Notes: generated by a model from the sequence alone, not told the origin. Counted from the stretch's first letter, positions 14,516 through 24,805 are shown. The stretch: 45,244 nt of DNA from Candidatus Nitrosopumilus sp. (GCF_029882185.1 NZ_JAOULD010000012.1:1-45244), one strand, 5' to 3'. Program-made: numbers and translations.

Positions 14516-15166
14516 CTAACTGCTTTTCATTGCAATTAGGATTTTAATTCCTGATTGTGCAGATTTTATCTGTGATTCAAGAAGTTGGGCCTTTTGAGTC
14601 AAGTTTTGTATCTTGTCATCATCATAGTTTAGCTTCTTGTATTGGCTGATCTTCTGGTTGACCTGTGTCAGGTTGTTCTTCATGTCATTCACTTTGACAT
14701 TAAACGAAGCGACAAGGGAATCAATGCCGTCTTGAGAGAACAGTGTCACATTTACGCTATCTGATTCTGCCATAACCTTTGCACCATATGTGGCACAGTC
14801 TCTATATTTCACACTATTCGAGTCAATTGGAACTGGTATTGCATCAATGTCTGAAGTTACAAGTGCACCTACTGACTCTTTGCTGTACTTGTTATGGCAA
14901 TAGTCAAACGTGACACTAGATGTGTTTTGTTTTAGATCAGTTACCCTGATGTCTCTTATTCCGTTCCTGTCAATCTCATCCTGGGAATATGCAAATGCAT
15001 ACTGCAACAGAATCATTGCAAGTAACACTGCAATCACAACCAGACCCAAGGCAAAGTTTGCAGATGTCACAAACCTATATGCAGGCAGTATCATCTTTGA
15101 CTTTAATTGCTCAGTATTGTGAGGGATTGCCCCATCAATATCTTTGATAATTTCATATATCGTCAT
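14516..15166 (-). CDS. membrane-anchored extracellular protein, unknown
   Basis: 216 residues. A hydrophobic helix at about 35-58 (FALGLVVIAVLLAMILLQYAFAYS) acts as signal-anchor; the C-terminal part is predicted outside. It includes a beta region (VTDLKQNTSSVTFDY, CHNK) and Cys residues that could form a disulfide (CHNKYS..., DCATYG), then a coiled coil (about 150-205, MKNNLTQVNQKISQYKKL). No family is recognised. The gene appears monocistronic. Confidence 0.65.
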   Translation of the reverse strand: MTIYEIIKDIDGAIPHNTEQLKSKMILPAYRFVTSANFALGLVVIAVLLAMILLQYAFAYSQDEIDRNGIRDIRVTDLKQNTSSVTFDYCHNKYSKESVGALVTSDIDAIPVPIDSNSVKYRDCATYGAKVMAESDSVNVTLFSQDGIDSLVASFNVKVNDMKNNLTQVNQKISQYKKLNYDDDKIQNLTQKAQLLESQIKSAQSGIKILIAMKSS

Positions 15167-15393
15167 TTTTTGTTCACCCCCAAAGGAACCTGTAGAAAAC
15201 AGATGATAACCAAATGTGGTTAATCAAGGGATTCAGTTAAGAATCTATTTTCTCATCTGCTTTCATTTTTGTGTTTTGGATTTTTGACCTCCAATAGGAT
15301 GATGTATAATCTTGCTTATTAGATACAGACAAGTTGATTTCATTCGGAATTAAATCATTTTCACGTATCCTTAATTCTCTCTGATACCATAAC

Positions 15394-15621
15394 ATGACAG
15401 AAGGTGAAAAAATGAATATTTATGACACAAGGACAATTTCATGTAGAAACTGTGGAAAGTCTATTGGCGAGATTGATTATGATGCAGAAGTAATTCTTCC
15501 TCAATGTGGCCAGTGTGCAAATCCGATGCCTGAAGGGGACAATATTGTATACACTGCAAGTTATTTCCAAAACAACACCCCATTGAAAAAATCAAAAACG
15601 CTTGAGCCGTTGACTCATTAG
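15394..15621 (+). CDS. small zinc-ribbon protein
   Basis: 75 residues (ATG 15412 is an alternative start). CRNCGKSIGEI and CGQCANPMPEG form two CxxC knuckles 21 residues apart, a standard zinc ribbon. The N-terminus carries an acidic helix. It converges with another zinc-ribbon gene 13 nt away. Function is unknown; proteins like this often bind nucleic acid or larger complexes. Confidence 0.65.
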   Translation: MTEGEKMNIYDTRTISCRNCGKSIGEIDYDAEVILPQCGQCANPMPEGDNIVYTASYFQNNTPLKKSKTLEPLTH

Positions 15622-15634
15622 GCAATACTTGTGA

Positions 15635-15805
15635 TCAATCCAATTCATCCAAATATTGTTCTTCATTCTCTGAAGGGTTGATCACAATTTGCTCAAAACT
15701 GGTACCCTTACACTGCGGGCATTCTGTAATTATTGTAACTCCTGCTTTCTTAGAAAACACATTGCCGCAAGACTTGCAAACTCGCAATTCATCTAATATT
15801 GCCAT
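15635..15805 (-). CDS. 56-aa zinc-ribbon protein
   Basis: Minus-strand ORF of 56 residues: MAILDELRVCKSCGNVFSKK, then TIITECPQCKGTSFEQIV and an acidic tail. Two CxxC knuckles separated by about 18 residues make a classical zinc ribbon similar to small archaeal Zn proteins and RNA-polymerase- or ribosome-associated ribbons. It faces the zinc-ribbon gene at 15394-15621. Confidence 0.65.
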   Translation of the reverse strand: MAILDELRVCKSCGNVFSKKAGVTIITECPQCKGTSFEQIVINPSENEEQYLDELD

Positions 15806-16178
15806 AAGGTAACAAGTGCACTATATCTATTTTAGATGTCGCAAAAATCCAGATTTGGTTTTAGAAATTGAATGTAACTTGTATCGATATGAGTTATGCA
15901 CAAAAGCAAGATCATACGCCATGTTTAAATCTATGAGATAATATGCAGTCTTGCCGTCAAAAGGTTTGTAGGCATTAACCTGGTTGGGAAACCCACACGG
16001 AAAGAAAAACCTTCAATATTATAAAATAAAAAAACACATATTTCTTTATGATGTATTTTGTTTCTGGAATGTATAATTATCTTTTGATATGATGTGACGG
16101 AATCAGTTTTCGTTTTTAGTCATAGCGTAAAATTTGTTCACAGTATTTGTTTTCATTGATGCAATATTCTTCATTACA
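15806..16178. other. gene-free stretch upstream of decayed corA, with small hairpins
   Basis: No ORF is convincing. Around 15957-16010, GGTTTGTAGGCATTAACC and GGTTGGGAAACC can each fold as short hairpins side by side, which might be a 5' regulatory RNA of the corA gene, now a pseudogene. The helices are only four to five pairs, so support is weak. Confidence 0.3.
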
Positions 16179-17202
16179 ATGCTAAAATTTCGAAAACATT
16201 CCTCAAAAAAGATAGGACTCCCCTAAGGCACCCTAGTTCACATCGGCGACAAGTATTCTGAGGGTACAAAGATACAGTAGATTCAGTATACTCAGGACAA
16301 TTCCAGGCAAATTTCAGTTGAATCAGTTTCAGAGTGCTCAAAATCCCTTGATGAGTCATCTGTTTTTTGGCTTCAGGTAACGGGCATTCACGATCCTAAA
16401 ATAATCCAACAGATTTGTGATTCTTTTGATATCAGTAATTTGACATTGGAAGAAGTAATGAATACAAACCAGCATCCCAAAATTGAAGAGTTTCAAAATT
16501 ATCTGTATGTAAACACTAGAACGTACTATTTTGACAAAGAATCAGGCAAAGCAAGATATGATAACATTTCAATCATTCTTGGTAAAAACTTTGTAATAAC
16601 ATTCCAAGAAAAAGAAAATGATCTCTTCGAGTCAATTCAAAATAGAATTAATGACAAAAACTCGCTGTTAAGAAAGGAGAAAAATGATTATTTGTTTTGC
16701 ACCATTTTAGATGCTGTAGTTGATCACTATTTTCCCACACTGGAGCACATTGAGGAAAAAATAGTCTCGCGTTTCATCATCTGACAAAAAAACACAGTAC
16801 GAGATTTATCAACTAAGGCAAGAAATGACAATATTCTCCAAAATTCTTCGTCCGCAAAGAGAGTTTCTTAGCATGTTGCTGCATAGCGATTCAGGCCTCA
16901 TTGAAGCAAGAACATCAAGAAACATTCATGATGTATATGAGCATGTCATTCATCTTTTGGAAACGCTTGATTTGAACCGGGAAAATCTGACAGGACTGCA
17001 TGATCTCTATCTATCCACAATTAGCAACAGAATGAACGAAGTGATGAAGATGCTTGCAATCATTGCCTCTCTATTCATTCCGATAACGTTTGTTGCAGGT
17101 GTCTATGGGATGAACTTTCAGCACATGCCGGAGCTAAACTCTTCTGTTGATTATCCTGCAGTATTAGTTGGAATGGCGGCATTATGTAAATGCTCAAAAT
17201 AA
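16179..17202 (+). pseudogene. corA: decayed CorA-family Mg2+/Co2+ channel gene
   Basis: ATG 16179 opens a CorA-like frame (KKIGLP*GTLVHIGDKYSEG...) with two in-frame stops, near codon 16 and codon 34. It then continues with WLQVTGIHDPKIIQQI, HPKIEEFQNYLYVNTRT and LDAVVDHYFPTLEHIEEKI, all CorA cytoplasmic-domain signatures. A frameshift near 16770 moves the rest to the frame at 16825-17202, which keeps the first membrane helix and the YGMNF selectivity motif. The second membrane helix is missing: the frame ends shortly after VLVGMAALCK. The gene cannot make a normal transporter, unless sequencing errors explain all four lesions. Confidence 0.85.
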
Positions 17203-17331
17203 TAATTAAGGCACTGGAGATTTGTAACTCATGCATTAGTAAAATAAATGACTATTTGTCTTTTAATTTTAGTTAATTCCAGTATTGAGATTTATGTTTA
17301 TACTATTATTCAGCAAATAACATGTTTCTTT

Positions 17332-17763
17332 ATGCTTCAAAACAGATTCAAGAAAATACTTGTTGGGATAGATGGCTCTGCAAACTCCATACGTGGATTG
17401 AATCAGGCGATATCACTTGCAAGACAATCTCAAGGAACAATTACAGGAATTCATGTATTACCGGAATTTCCCCCATCCTATGAAATAGACATAAAATCAT
17501 ACCGCGCGCAACTAAGCAAACAAGGAAAAAAGTTCATGGCGTCAGCCAAGACTAGCGCAGCTCGTCACGGAATAGAATTTCATGAAAAGATTGCCTCCTC
17601 AAAAAATGCAGTCGATACCATAGTAGGATTTGCCAGCAAGAACAAATTCGATGTCATAATTATAGGTTCAAGAGGGTTGGGATCTCCCAATGCAAACTAT
17701 GTTGGTAGCGTTGCACATGGAGTAGTGAATAATTCAAAGGTGCCCGTATTGGTTGTAAAATAG
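17332..17763 (+). CDS. universal stress protein (UspA family)
   Basis: 143 residues. FKKILVGIDGSANSIRGLNQAI at the start and GSRGLGSPNANYVGSVAHGVVNNSKVPVLVVK at the end match UspA; the GxxGx9GS nucleotide loop is complete, suggesting the ATP-binding type. ATG 17332 is chosen because the further upstream open frame encodes a non-homologous hydrophobic stretch. It is a single cytoplasmic domain. It follows the corA pseudogene and converges with phaC 30 nt away. Confidence 0.85.
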   Translation: MLQNRFKKILVGIDGSANSIRGLNQAISLARQSQGTITGIHVLPEFPPSYEIDIKSYRAQLSKQGKKFMASAKTSAARHGIEFHEKIASSKNAVDTIVGFASKNKFDVIIIGSRGLGSPNANYVGSVAHGVVNNSKVPVLVVK

Positions 17764-17793
17764 ATTATTAGGATTTTTTTAATAAACCATTTT

Positions 17794-19107
17794 TCAAGTT
17801 GAATGCTCTTTGAGCCACTTGCCAACCTCTGGCCATAGTTTTTTGTGTGCCGTTCTGCTGATACATAATCCAACGTGGCCTGTTGGAAATTCTATAGTTT
17901 GTTTGTCAGTGCTTGCAACTATGTCTGTAATTGTCCTACTAGAGTCGGCTGAAACAAGATCATCATTTGTTCCAACTATGTTCAATACAGGCATTGTGAT
18001 ATTCTTTAGATCAATAAGAGTATCACCCAACATCATCTTATTTTGGATGAGTAGGTTTTTTTTATAAATGTCATCTATGATCTGCTCAAATGTTTTCCCA
18101 ATTATTGGAACACTGTCATAAAGCCAAGATTCTACTGCAAAAAACTGTGTAGTTTCCTTTATTGTTCTGGGTTGGCTAAAGTAAAATTGATACTTTAAAG
18201 ATGCCTCCAATGGATTGCGAAGTATGAATGCAATGTTAAGAAAAGATGATGGCACATTTCCAAAGGTATTTACAAATTTTTTTACATCCAGATCTTTAAT
18301 CCATGATTCTAATACGGTTGGATGTTTTCCAAGATCTGCTGGAGTCGCATGCAAGATCAAGTTCTTCACATCTTTAGGATGCATTGCAGAATAAATCAAA
18401 GACAAAATTCCGCCCCAGCAATATCCAAACAAAGTAACATTTCTAGAGCCTGTGACTTCCTCTACTTTGTCAACTGCATTTTCAAGATAGTCATGGGCAT
18501 AACTTGCAAGCGGCATGTTTTCATCTTCAATAGTTGGCATCCTCCAGTCAGTAGCATAGACATCAAATCCAAGATGTTGAAAACGTCTAATTATGCTGGT
18601 TTCTGGAAGTAGATCCAAAATATAGTGTCTGTTGATCAAAGAACCTACAACAAGAATAGGTGTTTTGAATTTTTGAGGTGAATCTGTTTTGTAGTGATGA
18701 ACCTCAAATTTTCCCTTCATTGGAATTATTTCAGAAGGCGTTCGATTAATTGTATCTCGGATAGGCTCTATCAGGTTATCATAATGACCAATCATGGTTT
18801 CAAGATATTTGTATAATGAATCATGATGACCAACTGATGCAAATTCTGTAAATGAACCTACAAAAGATGATAGTGATTTTGAAAATTCTCTTTGTTCTAA
18901 ATTACTACGTAGTTCAGCATCAAAAGTAGATCTAATTTCATCTTGAATCTTTTTACCTGTAGACTCTTGTAAATTATTAGCAGACTCAATTGCTTGTAAC
19001 CATGAATTAAAAAGAATCAGACCATACCTTGATTGAAAATCAAATGATTTTATTACAAAATTAGTGTAAACAGATAACGGATTATCAGTGTTCTTTGAAT
19101 CTTTCAA
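17794..19107 (-). CDS. phaC: poly(3-hydroxyalkanoate) synthase subunit PhaC
   Basis: 437 residues. PHA synthases polymerise hydroxyacyl-CoA into storage polyester on granules. The lipase-like box is GYCWGG with catalytic C230; the other triad members are D382/D383 (GTNDDLVS) and H411 (FPTGHVGLC). YATDWRMPT and LEASLKYQFYF also fit the family. The length suits class III/IV enzymes, which need a PhaE or PhaR partner; none is seen next to it, though residues 1-110 form an extra helical region. It is divergent from the P-type ATPase with about 100 nt between starts. Confidence 0.88.
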   Translation of the reverse strand: MKDSKNTDNPLSVYTNFVIKSFDFQSRYGLILFNSWLQAIESANNLQESTGKKIQDEIRSTFDAELRSNLEQREFSKSLSSFVGSFTEFASVGHHDSLYKYLETMIGHYDNLIEPIRDTINRTPSEIIPMKGKFEVHHYKTDSPQKFKTPILVVGSLINRHYILDLLPETSIIRRFQHLGFDVYATDWRMPTIEDENMPLASYAHDYLENAVDKVEEVTGSRNVTLFGYCWGGILSLIYSAMHPKDVKNLILHATPADLGKHPTVLESWIKDLDVKKFVNTFGNVPSSFLNIAFILRNPLEASLKYQFYFSQPRTIKETTQFFAVESWLYDSVPIIGKTFEQIIDDIYKKNLLIQNKMMLGDTLIDLKNITMPVLNIVGTNDDLVSADSSRTITDIVASTDKQTIEFPTGHVGLCISRTAHKKLWPEVGKWLKEHST

Positions 19108-19208
19108 TCCACTATAACATTGAAAATTGACATATATTGTTATTCTTCAATATCATGTCTGACTTTCTTTTAATAATCTAATTACATCAAAATCATCAGA
19201 GTATCAAA

Positions 19209-21947
19209 TTGCAAGAAATATCAAAGACATCCTGGCATTCTTTGTCTGTCCAAAAAATTGCAGAGATGCTCCAGACTGATCCTAAACAAGGTTTGGACTT
19301 GAGTGAGGCAACTAATCGTTTGCAAAAGTTTGGAGAAAACGCATTATCTGTAAAAAAAGAACAAAGTCCAGCTATTTCATTTCTTTTGCAATTCAAGCAG
19401 CCACTAGTCTTGATTCTCATAATAGCTGGTTCCATAACTGTAATGTTACAGGAATGGATTGACACTGGTGTAATCTTTGGCGTAGTTATAGCCAATGCAG
19501 TTATCGGTTTTATTCAGGAACATAAAGCAGGCAAAGCAATTCAAGCTCTTGCACAGATTGTAAAAAGCGAAAATGTTGTTGTTAGAAACGGTGAAAAAAT
19601 CAGGTTATTCTCAAAAGAAATTGTTCCAGGTGATGTAGTACAACTTCGTTCAGGAGATAAAATTCCAGCTGATATGCGTCTATACCATACCAAAGATTTG
19701 AAAGTTGATGAATCAGTCCTAACTGGCGAATCAATCTCTGTCAAAAAGCAGACCGAAATTTTTCCATCAAACACGGACCTTGCAGAGCGTAAAAACATGG
19801 CCTATGGCGGAACTTTGGTTACAAACGGTTACGGTGTGGGAATAGTTGTCATAACAGGTGATGGTACTGAAACCGGCAAAATATCACAAACCATGTTCAA
19901 GGCAGAGGAACTTGAGACCCCTTTAACTAAAAGAATATCTCATTTTAGCAAAAAACTTCTTTTTGTAATTCTTGGATTATCTCTTCTGACATTCATTTTC
20001 GGAGTTTTGTTCACACAAAGAACCATGGCCGAATTATTCATGGAAGTAGTTGCCCTTTCAGTTGCAGTGATTCCTGAAGGATTACCAGCTGCCATAACCA
20101 TAACTCTTGCTATCGGTGTAGGATACATGGCCAAAAGAAATGCCATAATAAGAAAACTTCCTGCAGTGGAAACACTTGGCAGTATCACAATAATATGCTC
20201 AGACAAGACAGGAACTATAACTGAGAACCAGATGACTGTAAACGAAATCTATGCAGGTGGAAAATTTTTTGAGGTATCTGGAACTGGATTTCAACCCACG
20301 GGCGAAATTAAATATGAACAGAATAGCATCAATCTTGACGAACATCAAACACTCAAAGAGTGTCTCATTGCAGGACTGTTATGCAATGATTCGGATTTAA
20401 TTCAAAAAGAAAATAATTGGGAGGCAAAAGGGGATCCTACTGAAGTTGCATTAATCACGGCAGCTCACAAAGCAAACCTCAAACAAACTCTGGCAGAGTC
20501 ATTTTATAGAATTGATGCTATTCCATTTGAGTCCCATCTTCAGTTTATGGCCACACTACATGATAATGCAGGGGATAAGATGGTTTATGTAAAAGGCTCT
20601 GTTGAAAAAATTCTTGCAATGTCCTCGTATCAAATTAATGAACATGCAGAATATGAAAATGTTACAGAGATTGATATTTCAAAATTAAATAAAATTGCAG
20701 ACAGTATGGCATCAAAAGGCCTGCGAGTGTTGGCTTTTGCCAAAAAGAAAATAGTAGATGAAAATCATAAACTTGAAATTTCTGATGTAGATGATGGACT
20801 AATTTTTCTAGGCTTTCAAGCCATGCTAGATCCTCCTAGACCCGAAGTCATTGAAGCTATAAGGGAATGTCAAAATGCAGGAATACGTGTCAAAATGATA
20901 ACTGGTGATAATCTAAAAACAGCAATTAGCATAGGTGAGCAGATTGGTCTAAATCATTCATCTCAAGGAAATCGGCGCAATGTAACAGCAATCACGGGAA
21001 AGGAATTAGAGCAATACTCTGGGAATGAACTGGTTGAAATTATTGATAAAACAGATGTGTTTGCAAGGATTTTGCCTGAACGAAAATTTTCCATAGTAAA
21101 GACACTTCAATCCAAAGGTAACATTGTTGCCATGACTGGAGACGGTGTTAATGATGCGCCTGCTCTAAAACAAGCTGATGTAGGAATTGCAATGGGGATT
21201 ACAGGTACGGAGGTTGCAAAAGAGGCATCGGATGTGATTTTAACTGATGACAACTTTGCGTCAATCAAGGCAGCAGTGGAAGAAGGGAGACGAATTCTAG
21301 ACACTTTGATTAAATTCATCACGTGGACACTTCCTACCAGTTTTGGAGAGGGTTTGGTCATATTGACATCCATCTTTCTGGGTCTGCTTATGCCCATTCT
21401 ACCAGTCCAGATTTTATGGATCAACATGACTACGGTTCTTACGTTGGGAACGATGCTCATTTTTGAGCCAAAAGAGTCTGATGTGATGAAACGCCCTCCA
21501 AGACGACCCAACTCCCCAATTCTCACAAAGGATCTGGCAATACAGATAATCATTGTCAGCACATGCATTCTGATTTCTGTTTATGGCTTGTTTGAATGGT
21601 CAATAGAGGAAGGCAACACCATTGAAGAGTCAAGGACGATTGCAGTAAATACAATTGTAATGATCGAGATATTTTATATGTTCAACTGTAGGTCTCTGAC
21701 TAAATCTGTTTTTAGAATGGGATTTTTTTCAAACAAGTTGATTTTTCTCGGAGTCATAGTTATGATTTTGTTGCAGATTGCTTTTACATATACTCCTATC
21801 ATGAATGACATTTTCCAGAGTAAACCAATTGGAATTGAATCCTGGTTGAAGATAGTGGGAGTGTCCATAGTCACTTTTCTAATAATTGAAACAAAAAAAT
21901 TCATTAGTAACAAACTTGAGATTAAAACACAAAATAATAACTTGTAA
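19209..21947 (+). CDS. P-type cation-transporting ATPase (Ca2+-ATPase-like, P2 type)
   Basis: 912 residues starting at TTG. N-terminal cation-ATPase domain; actuator loop LTGESISV (172-175); M4 motif VIPEGLPAAITI (289-293); phosphorylation site CSDKTGTITENQM (D332); hinge MTGDGVNDAPALKQADVGIAMG; about ten membrane helices. PEGLP in M4 points to P2-type (Ca2+, Na+ or similar) transport. In M6 the usual NxxTD motif reads LWINMTTVLTLG, so the Asp ligand of SERCA is Thr, which leaves ion specificity open. It is divergent from phaC. Confidence 0.88.
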   Translation: MQEISKTSWHSLSVQKIAEMLQTDPKQGLDLSEATNRLQKFGENALSVKKEQSPAISFLLQFKQPLVLILIIAGSITVMLQEWIDTGVIFGVVIANAVIGFIQEHKAGKAIQALAQIVKSENVVVRNGEKIRLFSKEIVPGDVVQLRSGDKIPADMRLYHTKDLKVDESVLTGESISVKKQTEIFPSNTDLAERKNMAYGGTLVTNGYGVGIVVITGDGTETGKISQTMFKAEELETPLTKRISHFSKKLLFVILGLSLLTFIFGVLFTQRTMAELFMEVVALSVAVIPEGLPAAITITLAIGVGYMAKRNAIIRKLPAVETLGSITIICSDKTGTITENQMTVNEIYAGGKFFEVSGTGFQPTGEIKYEQNSINLDEHQTLKECLIAGLLCNDSDLIQKENNWEAKGDPTEVALITAAHKANLKQTLAESFYRIDAIPFESHLQFMATLHDNAGDKMVYVKGSVEKILAMSSYQINEHAEYENVTEIDISKLNKIADSMASKGLRVLAFAKKKIVDENHKLEISDVDDGLIFLGFQAMLDPPRPEVIEAIRECQNAGIRVKMITGDNLKTAISIGEQIGLNHSSQGNRRNVTAITGKELEQYSGNELVEIIDKTDVFARILPERKFSIVKTLQSKGNIVAMTGDGVNDAPALKQADVGIAMGITGTEVAKEASDVILTDDNFASIKAAVEEGRRILDTLIKFITWTLPTSFGEGLVILTSIFLGLLMPILPVQILWINMTTVLTLGTMLIFEPKESDVMKRPPRRPNSPILTKDLAIQIIIVSTCILISVYGLFEWSIEEGNTIEESRTIAVNTIVMIEIFYMFNCRSLTKSVFRMGFFSNKLIFLGVIVMILLQIAFTYTPIMNDIFQSKPIGIESWLKIVGVSIVTFLIIETKKFISNKLEIKTQNNNL

Positions 21948-21954
21948 TTAGATA

Positions 21955-22068
21955 ATGATGTTGCAACAACAAAAATGTCCATGTAAATGCGGTTGTGCCA
22001 AAACAATATCAAATGTGTATTATGATCTTTGTATCTTTTGTACACTTGGAACGCATAAATCTCAATAA
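21955..22068 (+). CDS. 37-aa Cys-rich zinc micro-protein
   Basis: MMLQQQKCPCKCGCAKTI then YYDLCIFCTLGTHKSQ: three N-terminal Cys pairs, CxxC and His in 37 residues. The pattern CPCKCGC...YDLCxxC recalls small metal-binding proteins common in ammonia-oxidising archaea. It starts 7 nt after the ATPase stop and may be co-transcribed with it. Confidence 0.6.
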   Translation: MMLQQQKCPCKCGCAKTISNVYYDLCIFCTLGTHKSQ

Positions 22069-22568
22069 AATAGCATATTGTGGATGATGTAAAATTTATT
22101 GTCATAATTGATTACACACTTAAAACTAATACAATTCTTTATCATTTTAACAAAATTAGTATGAAATACTATTATGAAAAATAATAGATGGCTGTAATGT
22201 TACTACGTCCGGAAAGAGGCCTCCAACCTGTCTATTATCATATGGTTTTGCAAGTTTTGTATAAAAGCAATGGGTAGAAATTATTCATACGTCATGTTAT
22301 AGGAATTTGCAACATTTTCACTTTGCATTTCTTTTCGTTTTTGAAATTGTTTTATCAACCAGTACAACGTGATGGGGAATATCGTTAGAGTGGAAGATTT
22401 TGTACTAATTCTAATTTAGATTTCTTATTGAATTTTTAGATCTAAAATATTGGTTCAATTCTAATGGACTCTCATCTTTTCATCCCAAAAAGACATGCAG
22501 ATATGCGTAAAATCTAGTTCCATATGATGCTTCAGTGTAATTAAGAAATTATCTTTTAATAATAAAAT
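22069..22568. other. 500-bp gene-free stretch with one possible hairpin domain
   Basis: No ORF is credible. ATAATAGA (22181-22188) pairs with TCTATTAT (22231-22238), closing a loop that contains GAGGCCTC and GTAATGTTAC, both self-complementary. This could be a small RNA of about 60 nt, but there is no further support such as a known family. Confidence 0.3.
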
Positions 22569-22889
22569 TTGAATACACTATTGTTGAATAGTTACGAACC
22601 TATCAAAAAGAAAGTAGAATCTATGAAAAACGTGACTACAAAACCGATGTTTGGTTATCAATGTTTTTCTATAGAAAAAAAATTCTTTGTAGGGTTTAGC
22701 AATAAGAACAGTTTACAGGTTATTGTTAGACTGCCTAAAGATCAACAAGAAATTGCGATTAAATCAAAAGCAATCAAGCCGTTTTCTCATGGCGCAAAAA
22801 TGGGGTGGATTGAGATTAATTCTAAAGAAACTACAACAACAAGTGCTATGAAATGGATTTTGAAATCTTATGAAAATGCAAAAAATTAG
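22569..22889 (+). CDS. TfoX N-terminal-domain-like small protein
   Basis: 106 residues starting at TTG. KKVESMKNVTTKPMFGYQCFSIEKKFFVGFSNKNSLQVIVRL fits the TfoX-N/YjbR-like fold (small beta-sheet domain with MFG near the start), followed by HGAKMGWIEI and a C-terminal helix. Family proteins have no known enzymatic activity. The assignment is by pattern only. Confidence 0.5.
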   Translation: MNTLLLNSYEPIKKKVESMKNVTTKPMFGYQCFSIEKKFFVGFSNKNSLQVIVRLPKDQQEIAIKSKAIKPFSHGAKMGWIEINSKETTTTSAMKWILKSYENAKN

Positions 22890-23317
22890 CATAGGATCCA
22901 TGAGAATTTGAACTTGTCTATTTGAGGGATTGATCTACCATTTTACGATAAATTTGAGTGTGAGTGGATATTATTTCAAAACTTTGTAATACAAATCAAC
23001 TAATTGATCATACTTTACATCTTAACAAATTCAAGTTTTGTCTCATTTTCTATATTTTTGAAGAGAGGTATTTCTTTGCCCAAAAGTATCGGAATAACAG
23101 ATATGATTATCTCATCTACAGTACCTTGATTAAGAAAAGATGCAAGAATTAATGAAAGATCATAATATGCACCAATGATGAATCCATAATATTGTACAAA
23201 AATTAGAAAATTTAGGTGTAAACATTGAGATCAAATTAATAGACATAATTGAAAAATCAAAAATATAATTTCTGCTGGTACCTCTAGTCTTAAATTTAGT
23301 ATTGATGTGGGCTACAT
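22890..23317. other. gene-free stretch with a possible gene remnant
   Basis: Near 23196-23267 the frame reads VQKLENLGVNIEIKLIDII before a stop, which looks like a protein tail without a credible start: a likely gene remnant. The 62-codon ORF at 22964-23152 has no protein-like features. An AT-rich promoter for the following secreted protein should lie at the right end. Confidence 0.35.
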
Positions 23318-24805
23318 ATGATGATGAATTTATTTTTGGTTTTATCTCTGGTTGCCCTATTCTCTATTTTAATGACCAGTGAGGCACATGCTTCACATTT
23401 TACAATTCCAATTCCTCAAGATGATCACATTTCCGGTATGAGAAGTGTCATTGACTTCTATGTACCAAGAAGTCATTCTGTAAATGCTGGAGACGTCATA
23501 ACTTGGACCAACGAGGATTCCATACCCCATACAATTACCAGCGGTAAGGGCACATCCTTGGTCAAACAGCTAAAAGAATCCGAAGGAAAACCTGACGGAT
23601 TCTTTGATAGTGGAATTATCAACCCACAAGAGTCATGGTCATTTACATTTTCAGACCCTGGCCAATACACATACTATTGCACACTCCACCCATGGGTGGA
23701 AAGAAGCATAACCATACTGGAGTCCGAACACAAGATACCAAGTCCTAGAGTACAGATAGAAGAAGGAGTCAAGCCCTATGACATCAAGTGTAATCTTGAT
23801 TATTCACTAGTCTTCAAGTCTTGGGATTTGAAACCTGTCTGCATAAAATCTGAGCATATGCAGAGACTGATGGATTTCGGATGGGCATCTACATATGATC
23901 CATATCCTATGATTGTGACGGCACCTGATGCAAAAGACAAGACATATGTCATATTGCAGGGAGATGATAAAGTCTCAGAAATCTTTTCTGAAAAGAAATG
24001 GAAGTCAGGTCCAAACATGACATATCTTGATTCATCTATGGATGGTTCATTATTACTGGCAGCAAGCAGCCAAAGTGATACAATTTATGCATTTGATATG
24101 GAATCAGGTGAACCCATCAAGGAAATTGCAGTAGGAAAGACTCCAAAAGGAGTAAAAATTCACCCTACCGGAAAGATAGCATTTGTTGCAAACGAGAATT
24201 CTGGAATGATTAGCGTGATCAATCTCGATACATTGGATGTCATAAAGGAGATTCAAGTTGGTAACCTCCCCCACAACATAGTGTTTCATCCAAACGGACT
24301 GGAGGCTTTTGTAACAATTCAAGGAGAAGATAAAATAGCAATAATTGATGTTAATTCGTTAGAAAAGACAGGTTTCATTCAGGTTGGAAATCTGCCTCAC
24401 AATCTCGACATAACACCTGATGGCAACACTCTATTTGTAACAAACATTGGAAGCAATGATGTTGCAGTAATTGATCTAGGTGACAAGGAGATAATCAAAC
24501 GCATTCATGTTAGCCAAGGACATCACGGTATTGACATTCCACCTACTGGAAATAGAATTTTTGTTTCAGGAATTGGAGATGACAAGATAAGTGTAATTGA
24601 TACTACATCATTTGAGGTCATAAAGCAAATTACTGTGGGTAAAGGGCCACATGGGTTAAGAACAGACTCTAGTGGAATCAAACTGTATGTAGGAGTAACT
24701 CAGACAAACGAAATTGTTGTGATTGATACTGAAATTCTGGAGATAACAGACAGGCTAAATCCCGGCAATACTCCATTTTGGGTTGCAATTCCTGGAAATC
24801 CATAA
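23318..24805 (+). CDS. secreted cupredoxin plus YVTN beta-propeller protein
   Basis: 495 residues. Signal peptide 1-25. Cupredoxin domain about 28-135 with H71 (DSIPHTITSG), C121 and H124 (YYCTLHPWVE); the usual axial Met after HPW is Val. A linker (VKPYDIKCNLDYSLVFKS...) shared with other secreted proteins of this group contains paired Cys. A beta-propeller (about 200-495) follows with repeats such as GKTPKGVKIHPTGKIAFVAN and VGNLPHNIVFHPNGLEAFVT, typical of YVTN/surface-layer propellers. It is probably an extracellular electron-transfer or surface protein. Confidence 0.85.
   Translation: MMMNLFLVLSLVALFSILMTSEAHASHFTIPIPQDDHISGMRSVIDFYVPRSHSVNAGDVITWTNEDSIPHTITSGKGTSLVKQLKESEGKPDGFFDSGIINPQESWSFTFSDPGQYTYYCTLHPWVERSITILESEHKIPSPRVQIEEGVKPYDIKCNLDYSLVFKSWDLKPVCIKSEHMQRLMDFGWASTYDPYPMIVTAPDAKDKTYVILQGDDKVSEIFSEKKWKSGPNMTYLDSSMDGSLLLAASSQSDTIYAFDMESGEPIKEIAVGKTPKGVKIHPTGKIAFVANENSGMISVINLDTLDVIKEIQVGNLPHNIVFHPNGLEAFVTIQGEDKIAIIDVNSLEKTGFIQVGNLPHNLDITPDGNTLFVTNIGSNDVAVIDLGDKEIIKRIHVSQGHHGIDIPPTGNRIFVSGIGDDKISVIDTTSFEVIKQITVGKGPHGLRTDSSGIKLYVGVTQTNEIVVIDTEILEITDRLNPGNTPFWVAIPGNP

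Noticed and set aside
22964-23152. 62-codon plus-strand ORF
   Set aside because: AT-driven composition, no start context and no recognisable pattern.
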